From NCBI GenBank assembly GCA_017560945.1, contig JAFZDY010000046.1, positions 1 through 64,000 on the forward strand: 64,000 bases of DNA, written 5' to 3'. Below are positions 1 to 9,659 of the stretch, piece after piece. The notes under the pieces were generated by a model that had not been told where the DNA came from, made no database searches, and saw nothing but the letters and a program-made list of their open reading frames with translations. The stretch is from Bacteroidaceae bacterium (GTDB lineage Bacteria > Bacteroidota > Bacteroidia > Bacteroidales > Bacteroidaceae). The translations under genes and the position numbers were made by a program. Numbering within the stretch: the first letter of the stretch is position 1; every line of letters starts with the position of its first letter.

Positions 1-55
1 GTTAAGCCCGACCACGCCGATGGTACTGCTAAGGTGGGAGAGTAGGTAGCTGCCG
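1..55 (+). rRNA. rrf: 5S ribosomal RNA, 3' end (partial)
   Basis: The window opens inside a 5S rRNA. The visible part carries the conserved GTTAAGCCC, CGCCGATGGTACTGC and GGGAGAGTAGGT segments that form the 3' half of bacterial 5S rRNA. The 5' part lies outside the window. A strong terminator follows about 10 bases later, so this is the end of an rrn operon. Confidence 0.9.
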
Positions 56-65
56 TTTTTAATGA

Positions 66-105
66 GAGAGGCTCGTTTCAGAAATGAAACGGGTCTCTTT
101 TTTTT
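66..105 (+). terminator. rrn operon terminator
   Basis: A GC-containing hairpin (GAGAGGCTCGTTTC paired with GAAACGGGTCTC, short loop) is followed by a run of eight or more T. It lies directly after the 5S rRNA and is an intrinsic terminator for the ribosomal operon. Confidence 0.85.
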
Positions 106-479
106 GTGTGTTAGATACTATCAGAGCCAGAGCACTGACAAGCCTTCTTTCTGTCCCTTCTTCTTCCCTTTGGCACAAGGGAGCGGATTGGAATGGTGTA
201 GTTGAATGAGAATGAAGATCGCTTGAGTGATGAACGAAAATATATGATGTTAGACGAATTAGATTCTTAAGCGGTTCCAATGACTTCAGGTGATAGGATA
301 AGGATTCTATGGCTTTAAGAATCGCCTCTTATGAGGGAAAGATCACATTGGAATACAAATCTCTTTTTTAGATTACTCTATCTTCTTAAGAAATGTTAAA
401 TAAGCAACATTTCTTTTGACTCGTCCCTAAGGGTATGTATTAACTTTGCCATGAATTTCGAAATCAAACAAAAAATCAC
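106..479. other. intergenic region without a gene
   Basis: These roughly 370 bases between the rrn terminator and the MerR gene contain no convincing reading frame. Only the last 90 bases show structure: an inverted repeat at 388-415 and a Bacteroidetes-type promoter at 415-448. I see nothing recognisable in the rest. Confidence 0.6.
388..448 (+). promoter_or_regulatory. promoter with adjoining inverted repeat, upstream of merR-like gene
   Basis: A perfect 10-bp inverted repeat, AAGAAATGTT/AACATTTCTT with an 8-nt spacer (388-397 and 406-415), abuts a TTTG -33 box (415-418). A TAACTTTG -7 box follows at 441-448 after 22 nt. The promoter fits the Bacteroidetes consensus. The inverted repeat may be an operator or a weak terminator; I cannot tell which. 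Confidence 0.5.
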
Positions 480-485
480 GTGATT

Positions 486-1316
486 ATGAGAGAAAAAACA
501 AAGTTAAAAATCGGAGAGTTCTCACAGATGATGCAAGTGACAGTGAAGACCCTGCGCCATTATGAACAAAAAGGATTGCTACTTCCGTGCGAAGTGGACG
601 AGTGGACAGGTTACCGCTACTACAGTATCGAGCAGATGCAACGGCTCAATATCATACGCCAATTGCAAAGTCTCGGTTTCTCGCTTGACGAAATCAAGGA
701 GTTGTACGAAGAAGGAGCACACGCCCCAAGTATCGAACAACTAAACGATAAGATAGAGAAAACGGAGCGACAGCTACAATTATTAGTGGCACGACGCAGT
801 CAGTTGGTCAATTGGGTGAATGCTCACAAAAAAAATAAAACAATGGATAAATATAAATTCAGTATTCAATCTTTGCCTGAAATTATCGTGGCAAGCCATC
901 GCGAAGTGATTCCTAATTATGCCGCTCTTGGTCCTTTATGTGTCAATAAAATAGGTCCCGAAATGCAACGTCTCGGCTGCAAATGTAAGCTTCCTGGTTA
1001 TTGCTTTACTATTGAGCACAATACGGAATATCGTCCCACGGATATTGATATTGAGTATTGTGAACAGGTAGAAGAGATGGGTGCCGATAGTGCTATTATA
1101 CAATTTAAACGCTTTGCAGAAGTATCTAAGGCTCTTTGTATGAAACATGTAGGTCCTTACGAACGTTTCCATGAATCGTTCACTGAAGCTTTTGCCTATA
1201 TGGAGGAACAAGGTTACAAGATTGCAGGTCATTTACGTACTTCTTATATTGATGGAGCATGGAATCAAGAAGATCCAGAGAAATGGGTGTCTGTCATTCA
1301 GGTTCCAATAGAATAA
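486..1316 (+). CDS. MerR-family transcriptional regulator with GyrI-like effector-binding domain
   Basis: The N-terminal ~75 residues are a MerR winged helix-turn-helix (KIGEFSQMMQVTVKTLRHYEQKG, then GYRYYS). A dimerisation coiled coil follows at about residues 75-115, then a GyrI/BmrR-like ligand-binding domain to the C-terminus. Such proteins usually bind small hydrophobic molecules and activate efflux genes by remodelling promoter DNA. No efflux gene is adjacent, so the target is unknown. I placed the start at the ATG at 486; a GTG two codons upstream (480) is also possible. It appears monocistronic, with a promoter at 415-448 and a terminator at 1323-1361. Confidence 0.85.
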   Translation: MREKTKLKIGEFSQMMQVTVKTLRHYEQKGLLLPCEVDEWTGYRYYSIEQMQRLNIIRQLQSLGFSLDEIKELYEEGAHAPSIEQLNDKIEKTERQLQLLVARRSQLVNWVNAHKKNKTMDKYKFSIQSLPEIIVASHREVIPNYAALGPLCVNKIGPEMQRLGCKCKLPGYCFTIEHNTEYRPTDIDIEYCEQVEEMGADSAIIQFKRFAEVSKALCMKHVGPYERFHESFTEAFAYMEEQGYKIAGHLRTSYIDGAWNQEDPEKWVSVIQVPIE

Positions 1317-1322
1317 AATGAG

Positions 1323-1361
1323 AAGAATAGTGGCGACCACTTAAAAGTCGTCACTATTCTT
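1323..1361 (+). terminator. terminator after merR-like gene
   Basis: A 15-bp stem (AAGAATAGTGGCGAC/GTCGTCACTATTCTT, one wobble pair, 9-nt loop) starts 6 bases after the stop codon. The downstream T content is modest. Confidence 0.65.
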
Positions 1362-1438
1362 GTATTCTTATATTGCTCTATACACTAAAATCTTTGATTT
1401 AACGTTTATATAGTTGTTCTTATTTAAGTTAACGAACT

Positions 1439-2596
1439 ATGCAGTGGGTAGAAAGAATTAAGCATATAAAAATTGTATTGGTAGTGATGGCGGTAGCTAT
1501 CGCTTTGTTGTCGTTGGGTGTCTCGCATTATTTGGTGCGTGATTTATCGCGTGAGGAAGAACAAAAGATGGAGGTTTGGGCTGAAGCAATGCGCACTTTG
1601 AACGAGGCTACAGAAGATACAGATTTAAATTTAGTACTTACTGTAATTAATGGAAATAATACGATTCCCGTTGTTGTGTTGGATCGGAAAGGAGAGGTAC
1701 AAACATTTCGTAATGTAAAGATTCCAACAGAAGTTGATACTTTGTTTTTTTTGAAAGAGTTAGCTTCTGATATGTATAGAGCAAAAGAACCAATTCGTAT
1801 TGTGTTAGATGAAAGTGATGTTGACGATTATATAGAAATATATTATGATGAGTCATTGCTATTGAAACGTTTGGCTTCATACCCTTATGTACAATTGGGA
1901 GTTGTGCTAATATTTGTAATTGTTGCGATTTTTGCATTATTAAGTTCAAAAAAGGCAGAACAGAATAAGGTTTGGGTTGGACTTTCAAAAGAAACTGCGC
2001 ATCAATTAGGAACTCCTATATCATCTTTAATGGCTTGGACTGAGATTCTCAGAGATAAGTATGCGGCAGATGAGTTAATTCCAGAAATGAGTAAAGATGT
2101 AAGTCGTCTTCAGGTGATTGCTGATCGTTTCTCAAAAATCGGGTCAATGCCAGAACCTAAAGAAGTGTCTTTAAATGAGGTGTTGGAACACGTAGTAGAT
2201 TATATTGAACGTCGCACTTCGAACAAAGTTAAGTTTGTTAGAGATATCCCATCGGACGAGATCTTAGTGAAAATAAATTCATCGTTGTTTGAATGGGTGA
2301 TAGAGAACTTATGTAAAAATGCTATCGATGCAATGGATGGCAAAGGAGTTATAAAACTTCGCGTACAGGATACAGAAAAGAAGGTGTTGATTGATGTAGA
2401 GGATACAGGAAAGGGTATCTCAAAATCTCATTATAAATCAGTCTTTACACCAGGATTCACTACAAAAAAACGAGGTTGGGGGCTTGGACTTTCATTAGCC
2501 AAGCGAATCGTGGAAGAATACCACAAGGGACGTATATTTGTGAAGACTTCGGAGATTAATAAGGGCACAATATTCAGAATAGAACTGAAAAAATAA
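1439..2596 (+). CDS. orphan membrane sensor histidine kinase
   Basis: The protein has two membrane helices, at about residues 10-32 and 145-165, enclosing a ~110-residue extracytoplasmic sensor. The cytoplasmic kinase has the phospho-acceptor box ETAHQLGTP (His near residue 188), the N box ENLCKNAIDAM, the G1 box DTGKGIS and the G2 box GWGLGLSLAKR. The HQLGTP form of the H box is common in Bacteroidetes kinases. No response regulator lies nearby, so the partner and signal cannot be inferred. The next gene starts 145 bases downstream and has its own promoter. Confidence 0.88.
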   Translation: MQWVERIKHIKIVLVVMAVAIALLSLGVSHYLVRDLSREEEQKMEVWAEAMRTLNEATEDTDLNLVLTVINGNNTIPVVVLDRKGEVQTFRNVKIPTEVDTLFFLKELASDMYRAKEPIRIVLDESDVDDYIEIYYDESLLLKRLASYPYVQLGVVLIFVIVAIFALLSSKKAEQNKVWVGLSKETAHQLGTPISSLMAWTEILRDKYAADELIPEMSKDVSRLQVIADRFSKIGSMPEPKEVSLNEVLEHVVDYIERRTSNKVKFVRDIPSDEILVKINSSLFEWVIENLCKNAIDAMDGKGVIKLRVQDTEKKVLIDVEDTGKGISKSHYKSVFTPGFTTKKRGWGLGLSLAKRIVEEYHKGRIFVKTSEINKGTIFRIELKK

Positions 2597-2622
2597 GAGT
2601 AATGGTGAATTACTGATACTTT

Positions 2623-2656
2623 TTTGCTTGAAAACGAATAATTATTTGTATCTTTG
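2623..2656 (+). promoter_or_regulatory. promoter of the yceD-rpmF-fabH-era-der cluster
   Basis: TTTG at 2623-2626 and TATCTTTG at 2649-2656 match the -33 and -7 boxes of the Bacteroidetes primary sigma factor, with a 22-nt spacer. The yceD start lies 85 bases downstream. Confidence 0.6.
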
Positions 2657-2741
2657 TCGCCCGAATTGAAGAGTGTCGCTTGTCGCATTCTAAATTCTAA
2701 GTATTTTGGTTTGATTTTGTACTCTATTTTAGTAGAACAGA

Positions 2742-3317
2742 ATGGCTAAGTTTGGAAAGTATAAGATAGATTTGAAGGGAATGCAAGTGCCCACCATGCG
2801 GTTGGAGTATGAACTAGATAATCAATTCTTTGCGGATATTGATTCGCCTGAGGTTGGTCGTGGACATGCTCGTGTCTCTTTAGATATAAAGAAATTGGCA
2901 GCAGGTAATGCTTTCGAGTTAAATTTTGCCATTGAAGGTACGGTCGTGATTCAGTGTGATCGTTGTTTGGATGATATGGATCAATGTATTGCTGTATCGG
3001 ATAAACTGTTGGTTAAAATGGGTACGGAATATGCTGAAGATGGAGACTGGGTTATCATCCCTGAAGAAGAAGGTGAGATAAATGTCGCCTGGTTTATTTA
3101 TGAATTTATAGTGTTGGGCATCCCTATGAAGCATGTGCATGCTCCAGGAAAATGCAACAAGACTATGGCTGGAAAATTGAATAAACATTTGCGAGTTTTT
3201 GCAGATGAAGAAGATATAGCGGGAGTGGAGATGGAAGAATACGAAGACCTGGAAAGTACTTCACAGATTTCAGATCCTCGCTGGAATGAATTAAAAAAAA
3301 TATTAGATAATAATTAA
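2742..3317 (+). CDS. yceD: DUF177 (YceD) family protein
   Basis: This 191-residue acidic protein carries the DUF177 core with a CDRC pair near residue 73 (VIQCDRCLDDMD), typical of the YceD family. YceD sits directly upstream of rpmF in most bacteria and is linked to 23S rRNA accumulation. Here it precedes rpmF by 12 bases, so the two are almost certainly co-transcribed. The biochemical role of the family is not settled. Confidence 0.88.
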   Translation: MAKFGKYKIDLKGMQVPTMRLEYELDNQFFADIDSPEVGRGHARVSLDIKKLAAGNAFELNFAIEGTVVIQCDRCLDDMDQCIAVSDKLLVKMGTEYAEDGDWVIIPEEEGEINVAWFIYEFIVLGIPMKHVHAPGKCNKTMAGKLNKHLRVFADEEDIAGVEMEEYEDLESTSQISDPRWNELKKILDNN

Positions 3318-3329
3318 CATTAAAAAGAA

Positions 3330-3515
3330 ATGGCACATCCTAAAAGAAGACAATCAAAGACTAGAACTGCCAAGAGAAGAACTCACGACAAGGCAGTAGC
3401 TCCTACACTGGCAATTTGCCCCAACTGTGGAGAATTTTATGTTTACCACACTGTATGTTCTGCTTGCGGATACTACAGAGGCAAGTTGGCCATCGAGAAA
3501 GAAGCTGCAGTTTAA
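3330..3515 (+). CDS. rpmF: 50S ribosomal protein L32
   Basis: A 61-residue basic protein beginning MAHPKRRQSKTRTAKRRTHDK, with the CPNC and CSAC cysteine pairs of the zinc-binding L32 form. It is a late-assembling large-subunit protein. The yceD-rpmF-fabH order is the standard arrangement. A hairpin with a T run (3534-3569) lies between it and fabH. Confidence 0.97.
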   Translation: MAHPKRRQSKTRTAKRRTHDKAVAPTLAICPNCGEFYVYHTVCSACGYYRGKLAIEKEAAV

Positions 3516-3533
3516 TTACCGTAGCGTAGAATA

Positions 3534-3569
3534 TAGCCAGAGAGTTTTATGCTCTCCGGCTACTTTTTT
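3534..3569 (+). terminator. hairpin between rpmF and fabH
   Basis: TAGCCAGAGAG pairs with CTCTCCGGCTA across a short loop and is followed by CTTTTTT. It looks like an intrinsic terminator and may set the ratio of rpmF to fabH transcripts, since fabH starts only 20 bases later. Confidence 0.65.
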
Positions 3570-3589
3570 GTATAAACGGAACGTTTTTA

Positions 3590-4597
3590 ATGAATAAAAT
3601 AAATGCGGTAATCACAGGCGTCGGAGGATATGTTCCTGAATATGTATTAACTAATGAGGAGTTGTCTCGTATGGTTGATACTAGCGACGAATGGATTATG
3701 ACCCGAATAGGAGTAAAAGAGCGTCGAATTCTAAATGAAGAAGGATTAGGAACCTCGTATATGGCTCGTAAGGCTGCTAAGCAGTTGATGCAACGTACGC
3801 AAGTGAATCCTGACGAAATTGATTTAGTTGTTGTTGCTACTACTACTCCAGATTACCCTTTTCCTTCGACGGCATCAATACTTTGTGATAAGTTAGGATT
3901 GAAAAATGCCTTTGCTTTCGACTTAAAGGGTGCATGTTGCGGATTTATGTATGCACTGGAAACGGTAGCTTCTATGATTGTTTCAGGTCGTTATCGAAAA
4001 GCTATTGTGGTTGGTGCGGATAAAATGTCATCAATGGTTGATTATTCTGATCGTGCAACCTGTCCTATTTTTGGTGATGGTGCAGGAGCTGTATTATTGG
4101 AAGCAACAACTGAAGAGTACGGAGTGATGGATGCGATTCTTCGTACAGATGGTAAAGGGTTACCTTTCTTGCATATGAAAGCAGGAGGCTCTGTGTGTCA
4201 GGCTTCCTATTTTACTGTTGATAATAAGATGCACTACTTGTATCAGGAAGGTCGTACAGTATTTAAGTATGCAGTATCGAATATGTCTGCTGTTACTACA
4301 GAATTAGCCGAACGTAATGGATTGACCAAAGATAATATCAATTGGGTTGTTCCCCACCAAGCAAATATGCGTATCATTGATGCTGTAGCACAACGTTTGG
4401 AAGTACCAATGGATAAAGTCATGGTGAATATCCAACGTTATGGAAACACTAGCGGTGCTACATTGCCTTTGTGCTTGTGGGATTATGAAAGTCAATTGAA
4501 GAAAGGAGATAATATTATAATTACAGCTTTTGGAGCTGGTTTTACCTACGGAGCAGTGTTTGTGAAGTGGGGATACGATGGCTCTGAGCGTAAGTGA
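3590..4597 (+). CDS. fabH: beta-ketoacyl-ACP synthase III
   Basis: FabH condenses acetyl-CoA with malonyl-ACP to start type II fatty-acid synthesis. The 335-residue protein has the thiolase fold with the catalytic Cys near residue 115 ([14 protein letters not shown]), the active-site His in VVPHQANMR and the Asn in RYGNTSGAT. The length is normal. It lies between rpmF and era as in related genomes; a 115-bp spacer with inverted repeats separates it from era. Confidence 0.96.
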   Translation: MNKINAVITGVGGYVPEYVLTNEELSRMVDTSDEWIMTRIGVKERRILNEEGLGTSYMARKAAKQLMQRTQVNPDEIDLVVVATTTPDYPFPSTASILCDKLGLKNAFAFDLKGACCGFMYALETVASMIVSGRYRKAIVVGADKMSSMVDYSDRATCPIFGDGAGAVLLEATTEEYGVMDAILRTDGKGLPFLHMKAGGSVCQASYFTVDNKMHYLYQEGRTVFKYAVSNMSAVTTELAERNGLTKDNINWVVPHQANMRIIDAVAQRLEVPMDKVMVNIQRYGNTSGATLPLCLWDYESQLKKGDNIIITAFGAGFTYGAVFVKWGYDGSERK

Positions 4598-4605
4598 GTA
4601 TACAT

Positions 4606-4695
4606 AACGAGTAACAACTGCGAATTACGAGTGACAGATATATGAAATAATTGATACCGCATAGGTTACTCGTAGTTTGTAGTTTGTTACTCGTT
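4606..4695. repeat. imperfect palindromic spacer between fabH and era
   Basis: AACGAGTAACAA at 4606-4617 is exactly inverted as TTGTTACTCGTT at 4684-4695. A second, related pair (TTACGAGTGA and TTACTCGTAG) is nested inside. The motif CGAGTRAC occurs twice at 20-nt spacing in the left arm. There is no GC-rich stem or clear T run, so it resembles an interspersed repeat more than a terminator. Confidence 0.6.
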
Positions 4696-4712
4696 GTTAT
4701 TTTTAAGAAGTT

Positions 4713-5594
4713 ATGCATAAAGCAGGATTTGTAAACATTGTGGGTAATCCTAATGTGGGTAAGTCCACGTTAATGAACCTTTTGGTTGGTGAACGTATTT
4801 CTATTGCTACATTTAAGGCGCAGACTACACGTCATCGTATTATGGGTATTCTGAATACGGAGGATACGCAGATCGTGTTTTCTGACACTCCTGGGGTCTT
4901 GAAACCCAACTATAAACTTCAGGAGTCTATGTTGAACTTTTCTGAGTCGGCTTTGACGGATGCAGATGTGTTGCTGTATGTCACAGATGTGGTAGAGAAG
5001 CCTGATAAGAATAGCGACTTCCTTGAGAAGGTTCGTCGGATGCAAGTTCCTGTTTTGTTGTTAGTGAATAAAATTGACCTTTCCAATCAAGCAGATCTTG
5101 CTACATTGGTTGAAGAGTGGCACGAATCGATTCCTCAAGCAGAGATTATCCCTATTTCTGCTGTTAATAAGTTTAATGTGGATGTTGTGTTACGTCGTGT
5201 TCGTGAGTTATTGCCCGATTCGCCTCCTTATTTTGGAAAGGATCAATGGACAGATAAACCTGCTCGTTTCTTTGTGACAGAAATTATTCGCGAAAAGATT
5301 CTGCTTTACTATGATAAGGAAATACCTTATAGTTGTGAGGTCGTGGTAGAACAGTTTAAGGAAGATGCAAAAAGTATACATATCAATGCGGTAATATATG
5401 TAGAACGCGATTCTCAGAAGGGTATTATCATAGGTAAAGAAGGTCGTGCGTTAAAGAAAGTTGCTACAGAGGCACGTCGTTCGTTAGAGAAATTCTTTGG
5501 GAAAAACATCTATTTGGAAACTTTTGTTAAAGTGGATAAGGATTGGCGTAATTCAGAACGTGAATTGCGTAACTTTGGTTATAATTTGGAATAG
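4713..5594 (+). CDS. era: GTPase Era
   Basis: Era is an essential GTPase that binds the 3' end of 16S rRNA during small-subunit maturation. The sequence shows G1 GNPNVGKS (about residues 11-18), the switch region TTRHR, G3 DTPG, G4 NKID and a C-terminal KH domain with GIIIGKEGRALKK. Length 293 is typical. Its paralogue der follows 61 bases downstream on the same strand. Confidence 0.97.
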   Translation: MHKAGFVNIVGNPNVGKSTLMNLLVGERISIATFKAQTTRHRIMGILNTEDTQIVFSDTPGVLKPNYKLQESMLNFSESALTDADVLLYVTDVVEKPDKNSDFLEKVRRMQVPVLLLVNKIDLSNQADLATLVEEWHESIPQAEIIPISAVNKFNVDVVLRRVRELLPDSPPYFGKDQWTDKPARFFVTEIIREKILLYYDKEIPYSCEVVVEQFKEDAKSIHINAVIYVERDSQKGIIIGKEGRALKKVATEARRSLEKFFGKNIYLETFVKVDKDWRNSERELRNFGYNLE

Positions 5595-5655
5595 TTGGAA
5601 AATAATAAGATACAGGCTGGGAAGTCTGTTTTGAAAGAAAAAAAGAACTGTATTT

Positions 5656-6969
5656 ATGGGAAATTTAGTAGCAATCGTAGGACGTCCTAATGTCGGAAAA
5701 TCGACCTTGTTCAATCGTCTGACTAAAACTCGTCAGGCCATAGTGAATGAGGAGGCAGGAACTACACGAGATCGTCAGTATGGTAAAGTTGAATGGATAG
5801 GACAGGAGTTCTCAATCGTTGATACTGGCGGTTGGGTTGTTAATTCTGATGATATTTTTGAGGAAGAAATCCGTAAGCAAGTGATGTTGGCCATAGAGGA
5901 GGCTGATGTAGTGTTATTTGTGGTGGATGTGCAGAATGGAGTGACCGATCTTGATGAACAGGTTGCAGGTATTCTTCGTCGTTCAAAAGTGCCTGTAATT
6001 ATGGTGGCAAATAAAACGGATAATAATGATTTAATATATACATCTGCAGAATTTTATTCTTTGGGATTGGGTGATCCTTTTTGTATCTCGGCTATCAGTG
6101 GTAGTGGTACGGGTGACTTGTTAGATCTTATACTTACTAAATTTCAGAAGAAGGTAGAGGAAATTGTAGATGAGGACATTCCCCGTTTTGCAGTGGTAGG
6201 TCGTCCGAATGCAGGTAAATCATCTATTATTAATGCTTTTATTGGAGAGGACCGTAATATTGTAACCGAGATTGCTGGTACAACTCGTGATAGTATTTAT
6301 ACTCGTTACGATAAGTTTGGATTTGACTTCTATCTGGTTGATACTGCAGGTATTCGAAAGAAGAACAAAGTAACCGAAGATCTCGAGTTTTATTCGGTTA
6401 TGCGTTCCATTCGTTCCATTGAAAATTCTGATGTTTGTATCCTTATGCTTGATGCTACGCGTGGTATTGAGGGACAGGATTTGAACATTTTCTCCCTTAT
6501 TCAACGAAATCAGAAAGGACTTGTAGTGGTAGTTAATAAGTGGGATCTTGTGGAGAATAAGAGCGATAAAGTAATGCGAGAATTTGAAAATGCCATTCGT
6601 GAACGTTTTGCTCCTTTCGTGGATTTTCCTATCATATTTGCTTCTGCGCTTACTAAACAACGCATCTTTAAGGTGCTTGAGTGTGCAAAAGAGGTCTTTC
6701 AGAACCGTACGGCTCGCATTTCTACTGCTCGTCTTAACGAAGAGATGTTGCCTCTCATTGAAGCATATCCACCCCCCTCAATCAAGGGAAAGTATATCAA
6801 GATTAAGTATTGTACACAATTGCCGAATACGCGTGTGCCTTCATTTGTTTATTTTGCTAATCTTCCGCAGTATGTCAAAGAACCTTACAAGCGTTTCCTT
6901 GAGAATAAAATGCGTGAGAAGTGGAATCTTACGGGTACTCCTATCAATATTTATATTCGTCAAAAGTAA
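5656..6969 (+). CDS. der: ribosome biogenesis GTPase Der (EngA)
   Basis: Der carries two tandem GTPase domains, with P-loops GRPNVGKS (about residues 9-16) and GRPNAGKS (about 183-190), and NKTD and NKWD G4 motifs. A C-terminal KH-like domain follows. It acts in 50S subunit assembly. At 437 residues it has the usual length. A strong bidirectional terminator follows at 6983-7028. Confidence 0.97.
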   Translation: MGNLVAIVGRPNVGKSTLFNRLTKTRQAIVNEEAGTTRDRQYGKVEWIGQEFSIVDTGGWVVNSDDIFEEEIRKQVMLAIEEADVVLFVVDVQNGVTDLDEQVAGILRRSKVPVIMVANKTDNNDLIYTSAEFYSLGLGDPFCISAISGSGTGDLLDLILTKFQKKVEEIVDEDIPRFAVVGRPNAGKSSIINAFIGEDRNIVTEIAGTTRDSIYTRYDKFGFDFYLVDTAGIRKKNKVTEDLEFYSVMRSIRSIENSDVCILMLDATRGIEGQDLNIFSLIQRNQKGLVVVVNKWDLVENKSDKVMREFENAIRERFAPFVDFPIIFASALTKQRIFKVLECAKEVFQNRTARISTARLNEEMLPLIEAYPPPSIKGKYIKIKYCTQLPNTRVPSFVYFANLPQYVKEPYKRFLENKMREKWNLTGTPINIYIRQK

Positions 6970-6982
6970 TATTAAACAATAT

Positions 6983-7028
6983 AGAATAGGCTGCACAAAT
7001 ATAGTATGTGCAGCCTATTCTGTTTTTA
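6983..7028. terminator. bidirectional terminator between der and the ECF sigma gene
   Basis: A perfect 15-bp stem (AGAATAGGCTGCACA/TGTGCAGCCTATTCT, 9-nt loop) followed by GTTTTT lies between convergent genes and can serve both. Confidence 0.85.
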
Positions 7029-7051
7029 TGACGGTGAGTAGGATTATTGTT

Positions 7052-7555
7052 TCATCTGAAATCCTTCAATTCCATTTGTAAACGTTGGCGGGTGAAAAAT
7101 ATTCGACTTTTTACAGTTCCTAAGGGGAGATCAAGTTTCTCTGCAATTTCTCTATATTTGAATCCTGATACGTGCATGGAGAATGGGATGCGATATTCTT
7201 TGGGCAACCTATTGACTGCACGATGTATTTCTTTGAGGTCATAAGCGGCTTCTGTACTATCAAATGCCATATCTTTTGATTGGTTAATGTGATACAAATT
7301 GTCTGTGTGATCGATAAAAGTTTGGTCGCGCACTTGCTTGCGATAGTTGTTTATAAATATATTACGCATTATAGTGTACATCCAACCACGAAAATTAGTG
7401 TCTGGTTCAAATTTCTCTTCGTTGTCCAACGCCTTAAGTGAGGTTTCTTGCAATAGATCATTGGCTTCTTCAGGGTCAGAAGTCAATTTGTAAGCAAAAC
7501 GCAGCAATTCGTCTTGAATAGCCAACAACTCAGTTTTAAAATCTAATGTAGTCAT
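7052..7555 (-). CDS. ECF-type RNA polymerase sigma factor
   Basis: This 167-residue protein has a sigma70 region 2 (LLQETSLKALDN, then FRGWMYTIMRNIFINNYRK) and a region 4 helix-turn-helix (YREIAEKLDLPLGTVKSRIFFTRQRLQ), with nothing else. It is a small extracytoplasmic-function sigma factor. No anti-sigma gene is adjacent, and a strong terminator separates it from pfkA upstream, so it is probably transcribed alone. Its regulon cannot be inferred from here. Confidence 0.9.
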   Translation of the reverse strand: MTTLDFKTELLAIQDELLRFAYKLTSDPEEANDLLQETSLKALDNEEKFEPDTNFRGWMYTIMRNIFINNYRKQVRDQTFIDHTDNLYHINQSKDMAFDSTEAAYDLKEIHRAVNRLPKEYRIPFSMHVSGFKYREIAEKLDLPLGTVKSRIFFTRQRLQMELKDFR

Positions 7556-7651
7556 ACATATTAATTGTTTATAGGTGAGAAATAATAATATCTCGTTTTC
7601 GAGTGCAATATTACTGCTTCTTCACTGGCACTTAGAGGAATTTTTGTGATA

Positions 7652-7694
7652 AAAAGGGGGTAAAAATCGTTTTTGTCGATTTTTACCCCCTTTT
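7652..7694 (-). terminator. terminator of the porQ-cmk-ispH-pfkA cluster
   Basis: An 18-bp perfect stem, AAAAGGGGGTAAAAATCG and its complement with a 7-nt loop, lies 80 bases past the pfkA stop and reads into a T run on the minus strand. It also isolates the downstream sigma gene. Confidence 0.85.
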
Positions 7695-7773
7695 GTGATT
7701 ATTTTTGGGATGTTTTTCCCTCTTCTTGGATTGAAAGTATCGTGAAAATGTATATTACATGAATTCTTTAATA

Positions 7774-8754
7774 TTAAATGGAGAGCGAATTCAGTACATT
7801 TACAAGTTCTTTTTTTATCGGCTTGTCGTTTTTGATGGCTTTTGTGAAAGGCACGTACACGATTTCGTCATGTTCAATACCAATCATTACATTGCGCTGT
7901 CCTTCCATTAGGGCATCTATGCTGGCGGTGCCCATTCGACTGGCTATGATACGATCGTGAGCTGTCGGTCGTCCTCCGCGTTGCAAATGTCCAAGGATGG
8001 ATACTCTTACATCGTATTGCGGATATTCCTTTTTTACGCGTTCAGCCAATGCCATTGCGCCACCAGTGATTTCGCTTTCGGCAACGAGTACGATACTACT
8101 ATTTTTTGATTTGCGAAAACCATTTTTAATGAACTCCGCTAATTGGTCAACTTCTGTACTAAATTCAGGGATAATTGCTGCTTCTGCTCCTGCGGCAATG
8201 GCTCCGTTTAAGGCTAGAAAACCTGCATCCCGTCCCATTACTTCTACGAAGAACAAGCGTTCGTGAGAGGTTGCTGTGTCGCGGATTTTATCTACGGCAT
8301 CAAGGATAGTGTTTAGTGCTGTATCATACCCAATGGTTGTGTCAGTGCCATAGAGGTCATTGTCTATGGTGCCTGGTAAACCAATACAAGGGATATCGTA
8401 TTCTTGCGCAAAGATGCGAGCTCCAGTGAGTGAACCATCACCTCCGATTACTACAAGCGCATCGATTTCCTCTTTCTTCATGTTCTCGTAGGCAATTGCA
8501 CGCCCTTCGGGAGTGGTGAACTCTTTGCAACGAGCCGTTTTGAGAATGGTTCCTCCTTGGTGGATTATATTGCTTACATTTTGAGTTTTGAATTCAAGGA
8601 TTTCTCCAGTGACGAGTCCTTTGTATCCACGATAGATACCTTTTACTCTTAATCCATTATAGATGGCTGCTCGTGTGACGGCACGGATGGCGGCATTCAT
8701 TCCGGGGGCATCTCCTCCTGATGTGAGTATGCCTATACATTTGATGGTTGCCAT
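7774..8754 (-). CDS. pfkA: ATP-dependent 6-phosphofructokinase
   Basis: PfkA phosphorylates fructose 6-phosphate in glycolysis. The 326-residue protein has the N-terminal [18 protein letters not shown], the ATP-site GGDGS ([12 protein letters not shown]), the catalytic TIDND and the substrate-binding MGRDAGFLA. The GGDGS form is that of ATP-dependent rather than pyrophosphate-dependent enzymes. It is the last gene of the minus-strand cluster, 26 bases after ispH. Confidence 0.96.
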   Translation of the reverse strand: MATIKCIGILTSGGDAPGMNAAIRAVTRAAIYNGLRVKGIYRGYKGLVTGEILEFKTQNVSNIIHQGGTILKTARCKEFTTPEGRAIAYENMKKEEIDALVVIGGDGSLTGARIFAQEYDIPCIGLPGTIDNDLYGTDTTIGYDTALNTILDAVDKIRDTATSHERLFFVEVMGRDAGFLALNGAIAAGAEAAIIPEFSTEVDQLAEFIKNGFRKSKNSSIVLVAESEITGGAMALAERVKKEYPQYDVRVSILGHLQRGGRPTAHDRIIASRMGTASIDALMEGQRNVMIGIEHDEIVYVPFTKAIKNDKPIKKELVNVLNSLSI

Positions 8755-8780
8755 AATTTGTATTTTCTTTTATTGGTAAG

Positions 8781-9659
8781 TCAACTATTCTTTTCTTGAA
8801 ATTTTTCTTCTATAGCCTTTTTACAAGCCTCCATTAACCATTTTGGGGTAGAGGTGGCTCCACAGATTCCTACACTTTGAACTTCATGCAGAAGGTTGAA
8901 GTCGATTTCGCTTGCATCTTCTATCAAGTGAGAGTTTGGATTCACTTGGCAACATTCGTTGAACAGGATTTTTCCGTTCGAACTCTTTTTCCCGCTGACA
9001 AAGAAAATGAGGTCGTGTGCGTTGGCAAATGTGCGGATGTTGGGCATACGATTGGCCACTTGGCGACAAATGGTGTCGTAGTAATTAAACGACGCATCTG
9101 GAGATATGTGTTCTTTTATGTATTCGACAATCTGCCAAAACTCGTCGAGCGACTTGGTCGTTTGCGAATAGAGGCGGATGTCTTTCGAGAAGTCAAGCGA
9201 CTTGGCCGCTTGTAGATTCTCTATCACGATGGCTTTCCCCTCTGTCTGTCCCACAAGTCCGAGCACTTCTGCATGTCCTGCTTTTCCGAAGATAACAATC
9301 TGCTTGTCAGACTTGTTCTTTAAATCGTACTCCTGCTTGATTCGCTTTTGCAAACGAAGAACCACAGGACAAGTGGCATCGATTATTTCGATGTTGTTTA
9401 TGCGAGCCGTCTCATATGTTTCAGGAGGTTCTCCATGTGCTCGAAGCAAAACCTTTACATCGTGTAATTGCTTGAATTCCTCGTGATTGATTGTGATGAG
9501 TCCCAATTCCTTCAGTCGGTCACACTCTTTGCCATTGTGCACAATGTCGCCTAAACAATAGAGTGGAGTTCCTTTGTGCAATTCTTCCTCTGCCTTTTGA
9601 ATGGCGGTCGTCACACCAAAACAGAATCCTGAGCCATTGTCTATTTCAACGCGTATCAT
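8781..9659 (-). CDS. ispH: 4-hydroxy-3-methylbut-2-enyl diphosphate reductase
   Basis: IspH performs the last step of the MEP isoprenoid pathway with a [4Fe-4S] cluster. The three cluster cysteines are visible in [15 protein letters not shown] and DTICRQV, and the C-terminal GATSTPKWL motif is present. I chose the ATG at 9659, giving [13 protein letters not shown]: it overlaps the cmk stop as ATGA, which suggests translational coupling. A longer frame to 9695 only runs into cmk. The dxr gene of the same pathway lies at 18344. Confidence 0.95.
   Translation of the reverse strand: MIRVEIDNGSGFCFGVTTAIQKAEEELHKGTPLYCLGDIVHNGKECDRLKELGLITINHEEFKQLHDVKVLLRAHGEPPETYETARINNIEIIDATCPVVLRLQKRIKQEYDLKNKSDKQIVIFGKAGHAEVLGLVGQTEGKAIVIENLQAAKSLDFSKDIRLYSQTTKSLDEFWQIVEYIKEHISPDASFNYYDTICRQVANRMPNIRTFANAHDLIFFVSGKKSSNGKILFNECCQVNPNSHLIEDASEIDFNLLHEVQSVGICGATSTPKWLMEACKKAIEEKFQEKNS

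Noticed and set aside
7052-7555. ECF sigma factor as part of the pfkA operon
   Set aside because: An 18-bp hairpin with a T run separates them.
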